DNA of 64,000 nucleotides. Origin: Actinomycetota bacterium. GTDB taxonomy: Bacteria; Actinomycetota; Geothermincolia; Geothermincolales; RBG-13-55-18. Position 1 is the stretch's first letter. Each line of letters begins with the position of its first letter. The notes beneath the pieces are model-generated. The model ran no database searches. It was not told where the DNA came from and saw only the letters and a program-made list of their open reading frames with translations. Both the position numbers and the translations under genes were made by a program. The stretch lies in contig JABLXL010000017.1 of the NCBI GenBank assembly GCA_013178005.1, positions 20,948 through 84,947 on the forward strand, in the 5' to 3' direction. Below, in pieces: positions 37,319-46,454 of this stretch.

Positions 37319-38479
37319 CTAAGCCCGGGGAAAGCGCCGCGCCAGCTCCGCCGCCCGCGCGCGCAGCTCCCGTCCCGGCCGTCCCTCGCGCACCTCCGCG
37401 ATGAGCGCGGCCGCCTCCTCCATCTCCCGCGGACCCATGCCGAGGTGGGTGGCCTCGGCGGTCCCCACCCTGCCCCAGGCGTCGATGAAGACGCCGGCCT
37501 CCTCCAGGTCCCGGCACAGCCTCCCCGCCTCTGCCGCATCCAGGTCCAGGAGCACCTGGTGCGAGGCGGTGTAGCCGCGCTCGCGGAAGCGCACCGGCAC
37601 CCCCAGGCGGTCCAGGGCGCCCGCCAGGGCGCGGGCGTTCTCCACCACCCTGGCCCCGTAGGAAGGGTCTTCCAGCACCTCCTCCAGGGCCAGGCCGAGG
37701 GCGGCGATGCGGTTGAGGTGGGGGTTGTCGACCAGCGCGATGCCCGCCTCGAGGTCCAGTTCCAGCATCTTCCTCAAAGCCTGCGCAAGCTGGTCGGAAT
37801 CGGTGAGGGCCAGGCCGCCCTGGGGACCGAAGAGGGTCTTGTGGGTGCTCCCGACGAGGATGTCCGCGCCCTCGCGCAGGGGGTCCTGGAACCCGCCACA
37901 GGCGATGAGGCCGAGGACGTGCGAGCCATCGTATACCAGGATAGCGTCGTGTCCCGCCTTCTCGAGCCCCCGGCGCATCTCCGCCACGGGGTGGGGGAAG
38001 GGGATGAAGGAGGCGCCGAGGAAGACGAGCCGCGCTCCCGCGCGCGTGATGGCCTTGACCGCCGACTCTGCGTCTATCTCCAAGCCGCGCGCATCGGCGG
38101 GGATGGACACGCGCCTGCGGTGGAACTTCTCCAACCCGAAGGGGTACCCGCCCGCGTCGAAGGGGAGCATGGCCACGGCGTCTCCCGGGGAGGTGAAGGC
38201 GGCGAGGCAGGCCAGCACGCAGAGGTTGCCGGAGAGGGGCGAGACCAGGGCGTGCCCGGCATGGAAGGCCTCGCGCGCGAGCCCCTCGACCGCCGCCACT
38301 ATCTCGCGCGCGTGACGTGAGCCCCCGTATCCCTCCGCCTGGTACCTCCCGGCGAGGTCGCTCGCCAGGGCGGCGCGCACCCGCGGCGAGAGGAAGTTCT
38401 CCGAGGCCACCAGGTTGATCCCGGTCGCCCGCAGCTCCTCGTGCTCCCGCAGAATGCGTTCTATGATCGACTTGCGCAT
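37319..38479 (-). CDS. Serine hydroxymethyltransferase-like PLP enzyme
   Basis: 386 aa, shorter than the usual 415 or so of GlyA. It shares the fold-type I layout: INLVASENFLSP near the start, YQAEGYGGSRH, an Asp in VYDGSHVLG, and the PLP lysine in DILVGSTHKTLFGPQGG. Substitutions around the tetrahydrofolate and substrate region (YGGSRHAREI instead of the usual YPGxRYYGG) suggest a divergent member, perhaps an aldolase or transaldolase, rather than the housekeeping GlyA. It lies convergent to nothing and back-to-back with the FAD gene at 38645. Confidence 0.8.
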   Translation of the reverse strand: MRKSIIERILREHEELRATGINLVASENFLSPRVRAALASDLAGRYQAEGYGGSRHAREIVAAVEGLAREAFHAGHALVSPLSGNLCVLACLAAFTSPGDAVAMLPFDAGGYPFGLEKFHRRRVSIPADARGLEIDAESAVKAITRAGARLVFLGASFIPFPHPVAEMRRGLEKAGHDAILVYDGSHVLGLIACGGFQDPLREGADILVGSTHKTLFGPQGGLALTDSDQLAQALRKMLELDLEAGIALVDNPHLNRIAALGLALEEVLEDPSYGARVVENARALAGALDRLGVPVRFRERGYTASHQVLLDLDAAEAGRLCRDLEEAGVFIDAWGRVGTAEATHLGMGPREMEEAAALIAEVREGRPGRELRARAAELARRFPRA

Positions 38480-38644
38480 GGCGTCCCCTCCCGCCCCGAT
38501 TGTACAACATACACGGGGCCGGACACGGATCCTGGATTTTGCCCGGGCCGGGCCCGGCGGGATCGTATAATGAGAGGGGTCTCATATTCTCGGCTCTCGC
38601 CCGATCTTCGATACCGCGGGCGGAGCGGGGAACAAGGAGAGGGG

Positions 38645-39754
38645 ATGATGGCCAAACGCGTCGAGATCGTGGGGGCCGGCCTGGCCGGCCTGGTGGCGGG
38701 GATCAACCTGGCCCGGCGGGGCCACGAGGTGCTTATCCACGAAGGCAGGGAACGTATGGGCGGCGACCTCTCCTACGCCGACTCCACCCTCATGGACGTG
38801 CGCGCCATGAGGGATGAAGTGGGGGTGGAGGTGGAGGAAGCCCTGGAGGCCTGGACCCTCACCCGCGCCTGGGCCTACGGGAAGAAGTACGAGTTCGGGC
38901 TGCCCCGCGGGGTGGAGGGGTTCACGGTGGAGCGGGGCAAGGGGGAGCGTTCCCTGGAAAACGTGCTCTACCGCCAGGCCGTCGCGGCGGGCGTGGAGGT
39001 CCGGCTGGGAAGCAGGCTCTCCAAGCAGGAGATAAAAGAGCTCCCACCCGGCTCCATCGTCGCCACCGGATTGGACCGCGAGGCCTTTGAAGCCCTGGAC
39101 CTCCCCTGCCGCCCCTTTTTCTGCCACATGGCCACGGGAAGGGGGGATCCCTCCCGCCCCTCGGTGATCATCTACCTAGACTCCTTCACCCGCGAGTTCG
39201 GCTATTATTTCCAGCGCGGCGAAGCCGCGGGGGCCCTGGTCTTCAGCGTGCAGCGTCCCCTGACCGACGGGGAGAAGGAGGAGTTCAAGCGCAAGCTGGC
39301 GGATGGGGACGGCATCGAGTTCGAGGGCTGGAACGACAGCGTAGCGGCCTGGGCCGCCTGGCCCCTGGGGAGCTGGAGCAACCGTTGCCTGTTCAGGGGC
39401 AACTTGATCCTGGCCGGGACCCTGGCGGGACTGGTGAGCCCGGTGCTCCTCTTCGGGGTCAACGGCGCCCTGGTCTCGGGGAAGGTCGCGGCCACGGCGG
39501 TCGCCGACCGCGACGCCGCCCTGCGGGAGTTCAGGCGGCTGGCGCCTCTCTACCGGCCGCAGTTCGCCTTCCGCAAGTGCAGGGAATACCTGCCGCACGC
39601 GGCCCTCAAGCCCTTGACCCGGGCCATCCTCGCGACCTACCACCCCGATTTCTTCCCCTGGGCCATGCTCTTCGCCCTCTGGCCCCCCGGATACAGGGTT
39701 TACCGGCAGGACGAGAAGAGCGAGGCGAAGGATTGTCGGGAGGCCCGTTTGTGA
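38645..39754 (+). CDS. FAD-dependent oxidoreductase (geranylgeranyl-reductase/monooxygenase-like)
   Basis: 369 aa from ATG 38645 (or the adjacent ATG 38648), behind AAGGAGAGGGG; the longer open frame upstream is non-coding. It has an N-terminal dinucleotide motif VEIVGAGLAGLVAGINLARRGHE, an ATGLDREAF second motif and a later GNLILAGTLAGLVSPVLLFGVNGAL segment, where flavin enzymes of this group have the GD motif. The usual GD(A) is changed to AG(T). The C-terminus is helical. A 61-aa gene overlaps its stop. The substrate is unknown. Confidence 0.8.
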   Translation: MMAKRVEIVGAGLAGLVAGINLARRGHEVLIHEGRERMGGDLSYADSTLMDVRAMRDEVGVEVEEALEAWTLTRAWAYGKKYEFGLPRGVEGFTVERGKGERSLENVLYRQAVAAGVEVRLGSRLSKQEIKELPPGSIVATGLDREAFEALDLPCRPFFCHMATGRGDPSRPSVIIYLDSFTREFGYYFQRGEAAGALVFSVQRPLTDGEKEEFKRKLADGDGIEFEGWNDSVAAWAAWPLGSWSNRCLFRGNLILAGTLAGLVSPVLLFGVNGALVSGKVAATAVADRDAALREFRRLAPLYRPQFAFRKCREYLPHAALKPLTRAILATYHPDFFPWAMLFALWPPGYRVYRQDEKSEAKDCREARL

Positions 39755-39936
39755 GGCGCATAAGGAACCTTTTCGTCATACAGTCCGTGTGGCAGTTCTT
39801 CAGCGAAGGCCACTTCAGGGAATGGCGCAGGCTATCGCAGGCCACAAGGAAGCAAGAGAAAGCGAACGAACTGGCGCGCCGCCTCCAAGACCTGAAAAAG
39901 AGAAGGGGCCCGAGGAATCCCGGCCTCTCCGCGTGA
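39751..39936 (+). CDS. Small basic helical protein coupled to the FAD enzyme
   Basis: 61 aa starting with GTG 39751, overlapping the previous stop as GTGA. The peptide VRRIRNLFVIQSVWQFFSEG followed by HFREWRRLSQATRKQEKA has an amphipathic aromatic part and a charged helix. No family recognised. The stop-start overlap and sensible amino-acid make-up argue that it is a real coupled gene rather than chance. Confidence 0.5.
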   Translation: MRRIRNLFVIQSVWQFFSEGHFREWRRLSQATRKQEKANELARRLQDLKKRRGPRNPGLSA

Positions 39937-39939
39937 TCC

Positions 39940-40080
39940 GCCTGTATCCAGGCCATCTTTTTGAACATCTCCTCGAGGAGCGCCGCGGATGGGGCGTTTA
40001 TTTAACGCCTCGCCCTCACGGTGTTACAGCATACCCGGCAGACGTGATAGACGGTCTCTGGGCTGTCGCCCGGATTGCCC
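39940..40080 (-). pseudogene. Decayed 3' end of a rubrerythrin gene
   Basis: Read on the minus strand, 40067 downward gives SPETVYHVCRVCCNT, which matches EETVYYVCQVCGNT of the intact rubrerythrin at 49993. After a one-base frame change comes GEALNKRPIRGAP, matching GEAPDKCPICGAP, then EEMFKKM against KKMFKLID. Two of the four rubredoxin cysteines are lost, and the protein is truncated and frameshifted. No rubrerythrin helical domain remains upstream. Confidence 0.6.
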
Positions 40081-40265
40081 GGGATATTCGGGATGCCGGC
40101 ACACGCGGGAACGGTTCGGGGTGCCGGACATTTACCTTGCGTCTATCCCCGGAACCCTCGTCTGACGGTGCTTGCCGCGGGAGGACAGATCATTTCGGCG
40201 GCAGCGCATGTGGTAGCCTGCCTGTGCTTCCTGGCAAGACGCCGGCAAGAGCTGCAAGCGGACGC
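40081..40265. other. Spacer downstream of the kam genes
   Basis: Nothing recognised; it may contain more eroded rubrerythrin sequence (GIPNIPGNPGDS on the minus strand leads into the fragment). Confidence 0.3.
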
Positions 40266-41003
40266 CTACTTGCGCGCCGCCAGGCGCCGGGCGATGAAAG
40301 TGGCCACGTGCTCGGCGTAGGTCCCCTTGCCGAACCCGGCGTCGTAGCCCAGCTCCCCGGCAAGCCGGTTATCGATGCGTGGACCCCCCGCGATGAGGAT
40401 GAAGCGGTCGCGTATTCCCCGCGCCCGCAGCAGCTCCGCCAGGGCCGTCAGGTTGAGGCGGTGCGCGTCCCTCTGGGTCACCGACTGGGAGACAAGGATG
40501 GCGTCGGCCGCGACTTCGAGCGCGTATTCCACCAGCCTCTCGTTGGGTACCTGGGCGCCGAGGTTGTGGGCTTCCACCATGGGGTAACGCTCCAGCCCGA
40601 AATGGTGGTCGTAGCCCTTCATGTTCATGATGGCGTCGATGCCCACCGTATGGGCGTCGTGGCCCGTGCAGGCGCCGACCACCACCACCCTCCTCCCGAT
40701 TTCCTCGCGGATGAAGCGATTTATCTCCTCGAAGCTCATGCAGTCGGACACCGCGCCCTCGTCAACCTCCACCTCGTCGGGGTCGATGCCCACGGAGGTG
40801 CGCGCGTAGGCTATGAACATGGTGAACCCCTCCGAAAGGGATGCAGCGTGCACGATCTCACAAGCGTCGAAGCCCAGCGCCAGCACCAGCCTTCGCGCGG
40901 CCTCGCGCACGCGCGGCGAGTCCTCGGCGGGAAGGGTGAAGGAAAGCTGCACCGCGCCGTCGTCCATGGCGTCCCCGTATGGCCTTATCAACATCTCAAT
41001 CAC
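40266..41003 (-). CDS. kamE: Lysine 5,6-aminomutase, beta subunit (B12 and PLP-lysine subunit)
   Basis: 245 aa from GTG 41003; ATG 40994 behind AAGGAAGG is an equally likely start. With KamD it moves the terminal amino group of beta-lysine to make 3,5-diaminohexanoate. The cobalamin motif GHDAHTVG contains the axial His (H118). K129 in NMKGYDHHFGLERY lies 11 residues later, as expected for the PLP-binding lysine of this subunit. It overlaps the kamD stop by 8 bp and ends the kdd-kamA-kamD-kamE operon. Confidence 0.94.
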   Translation of the reverse strand: MIEMLIRPYGDAMDDGAVQLSFTLPAEDSPRVREAARRLVLALGFDACEIVHAASLSEGFTMFIAYARTSVGIDPDEVEVDEGAVSDCMSFEEINRFIREEIGRRVVVVGACTGHDAHTVGIDAIMNMKGYDHHFGLERYPMVEAHNLGAQVPNERLVEYALEVAADAILVSQSVTQRDAHRLNLTALAELLRARGIRDRFILIAGGPRIDNRLAGELGYDAGFGKGTYAEHVATFIARRLAARK

Positions 41004-42564
41004 CTTCCTTCGCCGCCGGCCTGTTCTCCATCCGCTCCAGCACCGGGTTCCAGTAGGCGGGGGACTTCCGGACCACTCCCTCCAGCCCCTTGCCCCCGAG
41101 GCGCGGGCGCTTGATCTCCGCGAAGAGGCCCCTCTCGATGGCCTCGAAAAGTCCCAGGCGGTCGACTTCTTCCAGGAAGGAGACGGCCTGGTTCAGCACC
41201 TCCAGCGCCCGGCGAATGATCATGCCATCTTCACGGAACGCGATCTCGTCGCCGAGGTCGGCGGCGTTGTTCATCACGTACATGGCGTTTTCCAGCGCCA
41301 GGTAGCGATCCTGCAGAAATGGGTTGTGGATGGCCTCGGTGAGCATCCCCAGGAGGTGGATGGACTGGCCGCTGACCTTGGAGAGCAGATTGAACATCGT
41401 GTTCATGGCGTAACCCATGAAGATGTCGCCGCTCATGAACTTGGTGGGCGGCATGTACTTCAGCGGGCAGTCGGGGAATATCTCCCGCGCCATGCAGGCC
41501 TGGGCGAGCTCGTAGAGAAAGCCGTTCTTCATCCCGGGGTTCATCTCGAAGGCATGGCCCAGGCCGATGAGCCGGTGCGGCAGCCCCGCGGCGAGGGCGA
41601 AACGCTCGTTGATGAACTGGGACGCCAGCACGGTGCAGGCTTTTTCCCAGGCGTCCGAGGTGGTCAGGTAGTTGTCCTCCCCGGTGTTGATGGCCATGTC
41701 GGCGGCGGCGATGATCATGCGCGAGAAATGCTGGTCGGCGAAGGTGCGGTACATGTTAATGTCCCGGAAGAGGATGCCGTACATGGAGTCGTTGAGCAGC
41801 ATGTCCAACCTCTCCAGGGCGCCCATGACCGCGATCTCCGGCATGCACAAGCCCGAGGAATAATTTACCAGGTAAATGTATCTCCCTTCCTCCTCCGCCA
41901 CCTCGTCCAGCGCCTCGCGCATGATGCGGAAATTCTCCTGCGTGGCGTAGGTTCCGCCGATGCCTTCCGTGGTGGCCCCGTGGGGTACGTAGTCGAGGAG
42001 GCTCTGGGCGGTGGCGCGGATGACGGCGATGGCGTCCGCGCCCTGCCGGGCGGCGGCGCGAGCCTGTTTGACGTCTTCGTAGATGTTGCCGGTAGCCACG
42101 ATGAGGTAGAGCAGGGGGCTTTTCGCCTTTCCCTCCCACTCCTTCTCGCGACGGCGGCGCAGGGCGGCATTGGCCTCGATGCGCGCGAAAACGGCTTCCA
42201 GCAGCGCGTGCGCCTCGCGCGAGATGCGCTCTAAATCGCCCAGCTCGATGGTGGAGATATCGAGCCCCGAGGCGATGGCCCGGTTCAATCCGCCGGGGGT
42301 GAGGCCCTTGGCGATGAGGGCGTTGACGTAATATAGCGCCGCGCCGTTCTCCAACCGGCCTCGCAGCGAGTCCACGGCCAGGTTGGGGACCGGCACTCCC
42401 CTGGCGTCCGCGCCATCCGCGCCCAGAAGGCGCAGGGTCGCGCGCTCAATTGAAACGGTGGTATGCCTGGATACGTATTCCATCACCGGCGCGGCGATGC
42501 GGGAGGCGAGCTCCCGGGCGAGAGCGATCTTGTCGGCGGGAAGGCCCAATCTCGGCGCTCCCAT
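40996..42564 (-). CDS. kamD: Lysine 5,6-aminomutase, alpha subunit
   Basis: About 522 aa from ATG 42564, which follows the kamA stop by one base and a GGGGAGGTGG ribosome site; the frame is open further upstream inside kamA but that part is the low-complexity kamA tail in another frame. The barrel shows ATGNIYEDVKQARAAARQGA, YVPHGATTEGIGGTYATQEN and NEDNY-like TGEDNYLTTSD segments, which bind PLP and adenosylcobalamin. Length matches the roughly 515-aa clostridial alpha subunit. Together with KamE it forms the B12-dependent mutase. Confidence 0.94.
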   Translation of the reverse strand: MGAPRLGLPADKIALARELASRIAAPVMEYVSRHTTVSIERATLRLLGADGADARGVPVPNLAVDSLRGRLENGAALYYVNALIAKGLTPGGLNRAIASGLDISTIELGDLERISREAHALLEAVFARIEANAALRRRREKEWEGKAKSPLLYLIVATGNIYEDVKQARAAARQGADAIAVIRATAQSLLDYVPHGATTEGIGGTYATQENFRIMREALDEVAEEEGRYIYLVNYSSGLCMPEIAVMGALERLDMLLNDSMYGILFRDINMYRTFADQHFSRMIIAAADMAINTGEDNYLTTSDAWEKACTVLASQFINERFALAAGLPHRLIGLGHAFEMNPGMKNGFLYELAQACMAREIFPDCPLKYMPPTKFMSGDIFMGYAMNTMFNLLSKVSGQSIHLLGMLTEAIHNPFLQDRYLALENAMYVMNNAADLGDEIAFREDGMIIRRALEVLNQAVSFLEEVDRLGLFEAIERGLFAEIKRPRLGGKGLEGVVRKSPAYWNPVLERMENRPAAKEGD

Positions 42565-42565
42565 C

Positions 42566-44077
42566 TCAGGCCACCTCCCCGCCACGCTTGACCCGCTTTC
42601 CGCGTCCGCGGGGAAGCTCCGCGGTCGCCCTCGCGCCATCCGCGCCGCGCTTACCCCTTCCGGGCGCGGCGGAGCCGGAGGGGTGTTTTTCCCGCGCCGT
42701 GCGGGGCGACCCCGCGTTCGATCCTCCGCTCGCCCTGGCGGGGGAGGCGCCCGGGTCCTCGCTTTTACCCGAGGGGCCGGTTTCGGCGCCGCCATTATCC
42801 ATCCAGGAGACGGGGGACTTGCCTCCGCCGCTACCGGCAGGCATGGGAGAGGCACGCCCCTTTTCCACCTGCAGGAGCCCGGCGACCCCTTGCGGCTCGG
42901 GCTCGTCCCCGCGGCATAGTTCGCACCAGCATTCCGCGTAGACGTTCTCCGGCTGGCTGTAGGCGGTTATCCTGCCTTGATAATTGCGCAGGATGACCTT
43001 CTTGTCGGAATAGGAGATGAGGTAGTTGGGCATCACCGGGATCTTTCCCCCTCCACCGGGCGCGTCCACGACGAAAGTGGGGACGGCCAGCCCGCTGGTG
43101 TGCCCAACGAGGTTCTCAATGATCTGCATGCCGCGGGCGACGGAGGTGCGGAAATGCGCGATGCCGCGCGACTGGTCGCACTGGAAGATATAGTAAGGCC
43201 TGACCCGGATGGCCAGAAGTTCCTGCACCAGCTTCTTCATGATGCGCGGGCAGTCGTTGACGTCGCGCAGGAGCACGCTCTGGTTCGCGAGGGGGATGCC
43301 CGCGTCGGCCAGCCGCGAGCAGGCCTCCCTGGCCTCATAAGTTATCTCCTTGTAGTGGTTGAAATGGGTATTCAAAAAGAGGGGATGGTATTTCGCGAGC
43401 ATGGCGACCAGCCCTGGGGTGATGCGCATGGGCAGCACCACGGGCACGCGACTTCCGATGCGGATGATTTCCACGTGCTCTATGGCGCGCAGCTCGCGCA
43501 GGATCCATTCCAGGCGGTCGTCCGGCAGCACCAGTGGGTCGCCCCCGGAGAGAAGCACGTCCCTTATCTCGGGGTGCTTGGCTATGTGGTCCAAACCCGC
43601 CTGGAGATGCTCGCGGGAGAGGTGGCGGTCCTTGGATCCCACCATGCGGCGGCGTGTGCAGTGGCGGCAGTACATGGAGCAGATGTTCGTGACCATGAAC
43701 AGCACGCGGTCTGGATAACGATGGGTCAGGCCGGGGGTGGGGGAGTCGCGGTCCTCGGAGAGGGGGTCCTCCAGGTCATCGACGTCGGACTCCAGCTCCC
43801 GCGGCGACGGTACCGCCTGGAGGCGGATGGAGCACAGGGGATAATCGCGGTCCATGAGAGCCGCGTAGTAGGGAGTGATGGCCATGCGGAAACGCTCGAG
43901 CACGCGCTTCAGGTCCTTTTTCTCCCCTTCCTGCAAGGGGATGATCTTCCCCAGGGTTTCCACGTCCCTGATGGCATGGCGCATCTGCCACCGCCAGTCG
44001 CCCCATTCCTCCGGCCCCACGCTTGAGAAGAGGGGCATGTCACGGTATTCCACCTTCCTGTACTCCTTCACCTCCAT
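42566..44077 (-). CDS. kamA: Lysine 2,3-aminomutase with a disordered C-terminal tail
   Basis: About 503 aa from ATG 44077 (GTG 44080 precedes it). It converts L-lysine to L-beta-lysine by radical SAM and PLP chemistry. Visible are the cluster motif C134-x3-C138-x2-C141 (CSMYCRHC), the PLP lysine K346 in [12 protein letters not shown], and zinc-site cysteines in NDCPRI and AECWCELC. The clostridial enzyme is about 416 aa. Here residues after about 395 form a Gly/Ser/Pro/Arg-rich low-complexity tail of about 110 residues ending in basic repeats, which is unusual. It is the second gene of the operon. Confidence 0.93.
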   Translation of the reverse strand: MEVKEYRKVEYRDMPLFSSVGPEEWGDWRWQMRHAIRDVETLGKIIPLQEGEKKDLKRVLERFRMAITPYYAALMDRDYPLCSIRLQAVPSPRELESDVDDLEDPLSEDRDSPTPGLTHRYPDRVLFMVTNICSMYCRHCTRRRMVGSKDRHLSREHLQAGLDHIAKHPEIRDVLLSGGDPLVLPDDRLEWILRELRAIEHVEIIRIGSRVPVVLPMRITPGLVAMLAKYHPLFLNTHFNHYKEITYEAREACSRLADAGIPLANQSVLLRDVNDCPRIMKKLVQELLAIRVRPYYIFQCDQSRGIAHFRTSVARGMQIIENLVGHTSGLAVPTFVVDAPGGGGKIPVMPNYLISYSDKKVILRNYQGRITAYSQPENVYAECWCELCRGDEPEPQGVAGLLQVEKGRASPMPAGSGGGKSPVSWMDNGGAETGPSGKSEDPGASPARASGGSNAGSPRTAREKHPSGSAAPGRGKRGADGARATAELPRGRGKRVKRGGEVA

Positions 44078-44105
44078 CACCGCCTTTCGCGCCGTTAACG
44101 GCGGG

Positions 44106-45158
44106 TCAACCGTAGAGGGATGTGTACAGCTCGCGAAGCGGCTGCGATTCCCTCAGTAAACCAAGTGCGTATTCCGCGTTCCCCTTCACGTAACCGTTGC
44201 CGATGATCATGGTCAGGTCCTTTCCCACTCCCTCCGCCCCCAACGCCGCCGCGGCGAAGGAAGTGGCCATGTTGAAGAAATACACCACGCCCCCCTCGCG
44301 GCATGCGAGGACGGAGGCCATCTCCGTCCCGGGGAGGTTGGCGCAGTTGACCACGAGGTCGGCCAGGCGTCCTCCCGTGAGGCGGGAGATTTCGCGGTGG
44401 CAGGCGAGGGCGTCGCGAGCGTCCGCTCGCAGCACCGCGTCGCAGAGGCCCAGGGCCTCGAGGCGCAGGCAATGGTCCTCCAGTAGTCCCAGGCCGATCA
44501 CCCTCCCGCTCCCTCCGACCCGCCGCCGCGCCGCGCTGCAGCAGAGCATGCCTGATTTTCCGGTGGCGCCCAGCACGACCAAGGTATCCCCGGGGCCGGC
44601 CAGGCGTTCCACCTGGGCAGGCGCCCCGCAGACGTCGAACACCGCCAGGGCCAGGGTCACGGGCAGGTCATCCGGCATGCGCGCATATACGCCGCTGGCG
44701 AAGATGACCGCCTGCCCCTTCACCGCCAGCTGGCCGACCTCGGCCCTTACCTCCAGGACCTCCTCGAGGCGCAGGGGGGTGAGCGAGAGGGATACGAGGC
44801 TGGCGATGCGCTCACCCACCTCCAGTTCCGCGTCCTCAAGAGCTTCGCCCAAAGCCGCCACCGTGCCCACCAACATCCCCCCCGAGCCCGTTACCGGGTT
44901 CTGCAGCTTTCCTCGTTCTTCCACGATGTCCATGACGGCGCGCGCTATCCTCTCCCGGTCTCCTCCGGCCTCGTCCTCGATCTGGGAAAAACTGGCTGAA
45001 TCCACGTTGAGCAGCTCCACGTCGACCAGGATCTCGTTGTCCCAGATGCGGCTCATGTCGTTGTCCAGCTTCAAAGCCGGCTGGGGCAGGGCGCCCTCGG
45101 GCGCGATGACGCGGTGGCTTCCGTAGGGATCGCCGCCGGGCAGCACCAGCTTTTTCAT
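44106..45158 (-). CDS. kdd: L-erythro-3,5-diaminohexanoate dehydrogenase
   Basis: 350 aa. It oxidises 3,5-diaminohexanoate to 3-keto-5-aminohexanoate with NAD(P). The N-terminus [21 protein letters not shown] and the segment [14 protein letters not shown] are typical of Kdd. A Rossmann motif [14 protein letters not shown] spans about 193-206. The ribosome site AAGGAGGGGAGC directly precedes ATG. It is the first gene of the operon, behind a strong promoter with an inverted repeat. Confidence 0.93.
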   Translation of the reverse strand: MKKLVLPGGDPYGSHRVIAPEGALPQPALKLDNDMSRIWDNEILVDVELLNVDSASFSQIEDEAGGDRERIARAVMDIVEERGKLQNPVTGSGGMLVGTVAALGEALEDAELEVGERIASLVSLSLTPLRLEEVLEVRAEVGQLAVKGQAVIFASGVYARMPDDLPVTLALAVFDVCGAPAQVERLAGPGDTLVVLGATGKSGMLCCSAARRRVGGSGRVIGLGLLEDHCLRLEALGLCDAVLRADARDALACHREISRLTGGRLADLVVNCANLPGTEMASVLACREGGVVYFFNMATSFAAAALGAEGVGKDLTMIIGNGYVKGNAEYALGLLRESQPLRELYTSLYG

Positions 45159-45171
45159 GCTCCCCTCCTTA

Positions 45172-45222
45172 ATAGTAACCCCTATGGTGGTTACTATATT
45201 GCATAGCGGATACCCTTGTCAA
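45172..45222 (-). promoter_or_regulatory. kdd-kam operon promoter with overlapping inverted-repeat operator
   Basis: Minus-strand -35 TTGACA (45217-45222) and -10 TATAGT (45193-45198) are 18 bp apart. The inverted repeat ATAGTAACC (45172-45180) and GGTTACTAT (45189-45197) covers the -10 and the start point, so a bound regulator would block transcription. The divergent TrmB-family gene is the likely source of the regulator. Confidence 0.7.
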
Positions 45223-45224
45223 AG

Positions 45225-45274
45225 TTGCAGGTCGGAAGAGGCTGATGGTATAGTATCCACGATAGAGGTTACTA
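45225..45274 (+). promoter_or_regulatory. Divergent promoter toward the TrmB gene with a matching half-site
   Basis: TTGCAG (45225-45230) and TATAGT (45249-45254) are 18 bp apart. A half-site GGTTACTA (45267-45274), the same as in the kdd operator, lies just downstream of the -10. Confidence 0.5.
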
Positions 45275-45515
45275 ATGGGGATCACCTTGCGGCAAGCGCG
45301 GACGAGGCGGAGGCGAGGATGGGCGATTCGGGGAAAAGGGTTAAGGCCGGGGGGCAGGGGACCCGATCCATGATCCTGGAGATGGTATGTGGGGCTTCCG
45401 CGCCAGTCGCGGGAGGTTTTCAGGTGTAATGCGATGCCAAGATGCCGGGGAGTCGGCGGTCCCGTGCGGGAATGACCACGGCGCGCGATAGCGGAGAACG
45501 CCCGCGGAGGGTGCT
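45275..45515. other. Leader region of the TrmB gene
   Basis: About 240 bp without a supported gene; it would be the untranslated leader if the promoter at 45225 is used. Nothing else recognised. Confidence 0.35.
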
Positions 45516-46346
45516 ATGCGGGAAGTCTTCAGGACGTTGACCTCGCTGGGTTTCAGCGAATACGAGGCCCGCGCCTACTGCGCCCTGCTCGACCACGCGC
45601 CCGCCAACGGGTACAAGGTCGCTCAGTTGAGCGGCGTGCCGCGAGCCAAGATCTACGAGACCCTCGAAAGGTTGATGGCCCGCGGGGCGGCGGTGAGGGT
45701 GGAGACGGCGGACAGGGGAGCCCGCCTCTATGCACCCACCGACCCGCGGGAGCTTATCAGGAGGATGGAGCGGGAAAACCAGCGGGCGTGCGAGGAGGCG
45801 CTGCAGGCGTTGCTGCGCTATCACGGCGATCCCAAGGTGGTGGAAGTGCTCTGGCGGGTCACGTCCCAGGGCGACTTGGTGGAGCGGGGGAGAGCCCTCG
45901 CCAGGGAGGCGCGGGAAACCCTGCACGTCGCCCTCTGGGACCGGGAGTTCGAGGAGCTGCTGCCCGATCTGCTGGAGGCGGCGGACCGTGGGTTGAGGAT
46001 GGCGCTCGTCCTCTATGGCCCGCACAAAGGGATTCGCAAGCTCCAGGACAAAGGGGTGGGAGCGGTAAGGCACGGGCGGGCGAAGCGCCAGGCGGTGCCG
46101 CTGATGGGGCGCCAGTTCGTGCTGGTGGCGGACCGGGAGCGCTGTATCACCGGCTCCATATTCGAAGATGGCAGGGTGGAGGGCGTCTTCACCCTCAACC
46201 GCGGTTTGGTCACAAACGCGGTGGACCTGGTCAACCACGAGATCTACCTCGAACGCATCATGCTTGAGTGTGGCCCCCCGGTAAGGGAGAGATTCGGGAG
46301 GGACCTGGGCAGGTTGGACGCCTTCGACTCTCCCCTGGGGGAGTAG
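45516..46346 (+). CDS. TrmB-family transcriptional regulator
   Basis: 276 aa behind GGAGGGTGCT. Residues 1-70 are a winged helix-turn-helix (LTSLGFSEYEARAYCALL, VAQLSGVPRAKIYETLERLM). Next comes a coiled helix (RELIRRMERENQRACEEALQ), and then a C-terminal PLD-like sensor domain from about 105 (VEVLWRV..., HVALWDREFEELLP, VFTLNRGLVTNAVDLVNHEI). TrmB proteins bind a small ligand and switch operons on or off. Its divergent position and the shared half-sites point to control of kdd-kamADE and of itself. The inducer is unknown; lysine or a pathway intermediate is a guess. Confidence 0.88.
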   Translation: MREVFRTLTSLGFSEYEARAYCALLDHAPANGYKVAQLSGVPRAKIYETLERLMARGAAVRVETADRGARLYAPTDPRELIRRMERENQRACEEALQALLRYHGDPKVVEVLWRVTSQGDLVERGRALAREARETLHVALWDREFEELLPDLLEAADRGLRMALVLYGPHKGIRKLQDKGVGAVRHGRAKRQAVPLMGRQFVLVADRERCITGSIFEDGRVEGVFTLNRGLVTNAVDLVNHEIYLERIMLECGPPVRERFGRDLGRLDAFDSPLGE

Positions 46347-46454
46347 CCGGTGGCATCATTGTGGCCCGGAGGAGGACCGCCCATGTGGCTGCCTCCAGGG
46401 CCGGCAGGTATAAGTGTTGATGGAAGGGCGAGGGCTTTCGGGTAAGGGGGGAGC

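Noticed and set aside
37251..38585. 444-codon minus-strand ORF overlapping the SHMT-like gene
   Set aside because: Arg/Gly/Pro-rich frame with no motif; the other minus frame encodes the SHMT-like enzyme.
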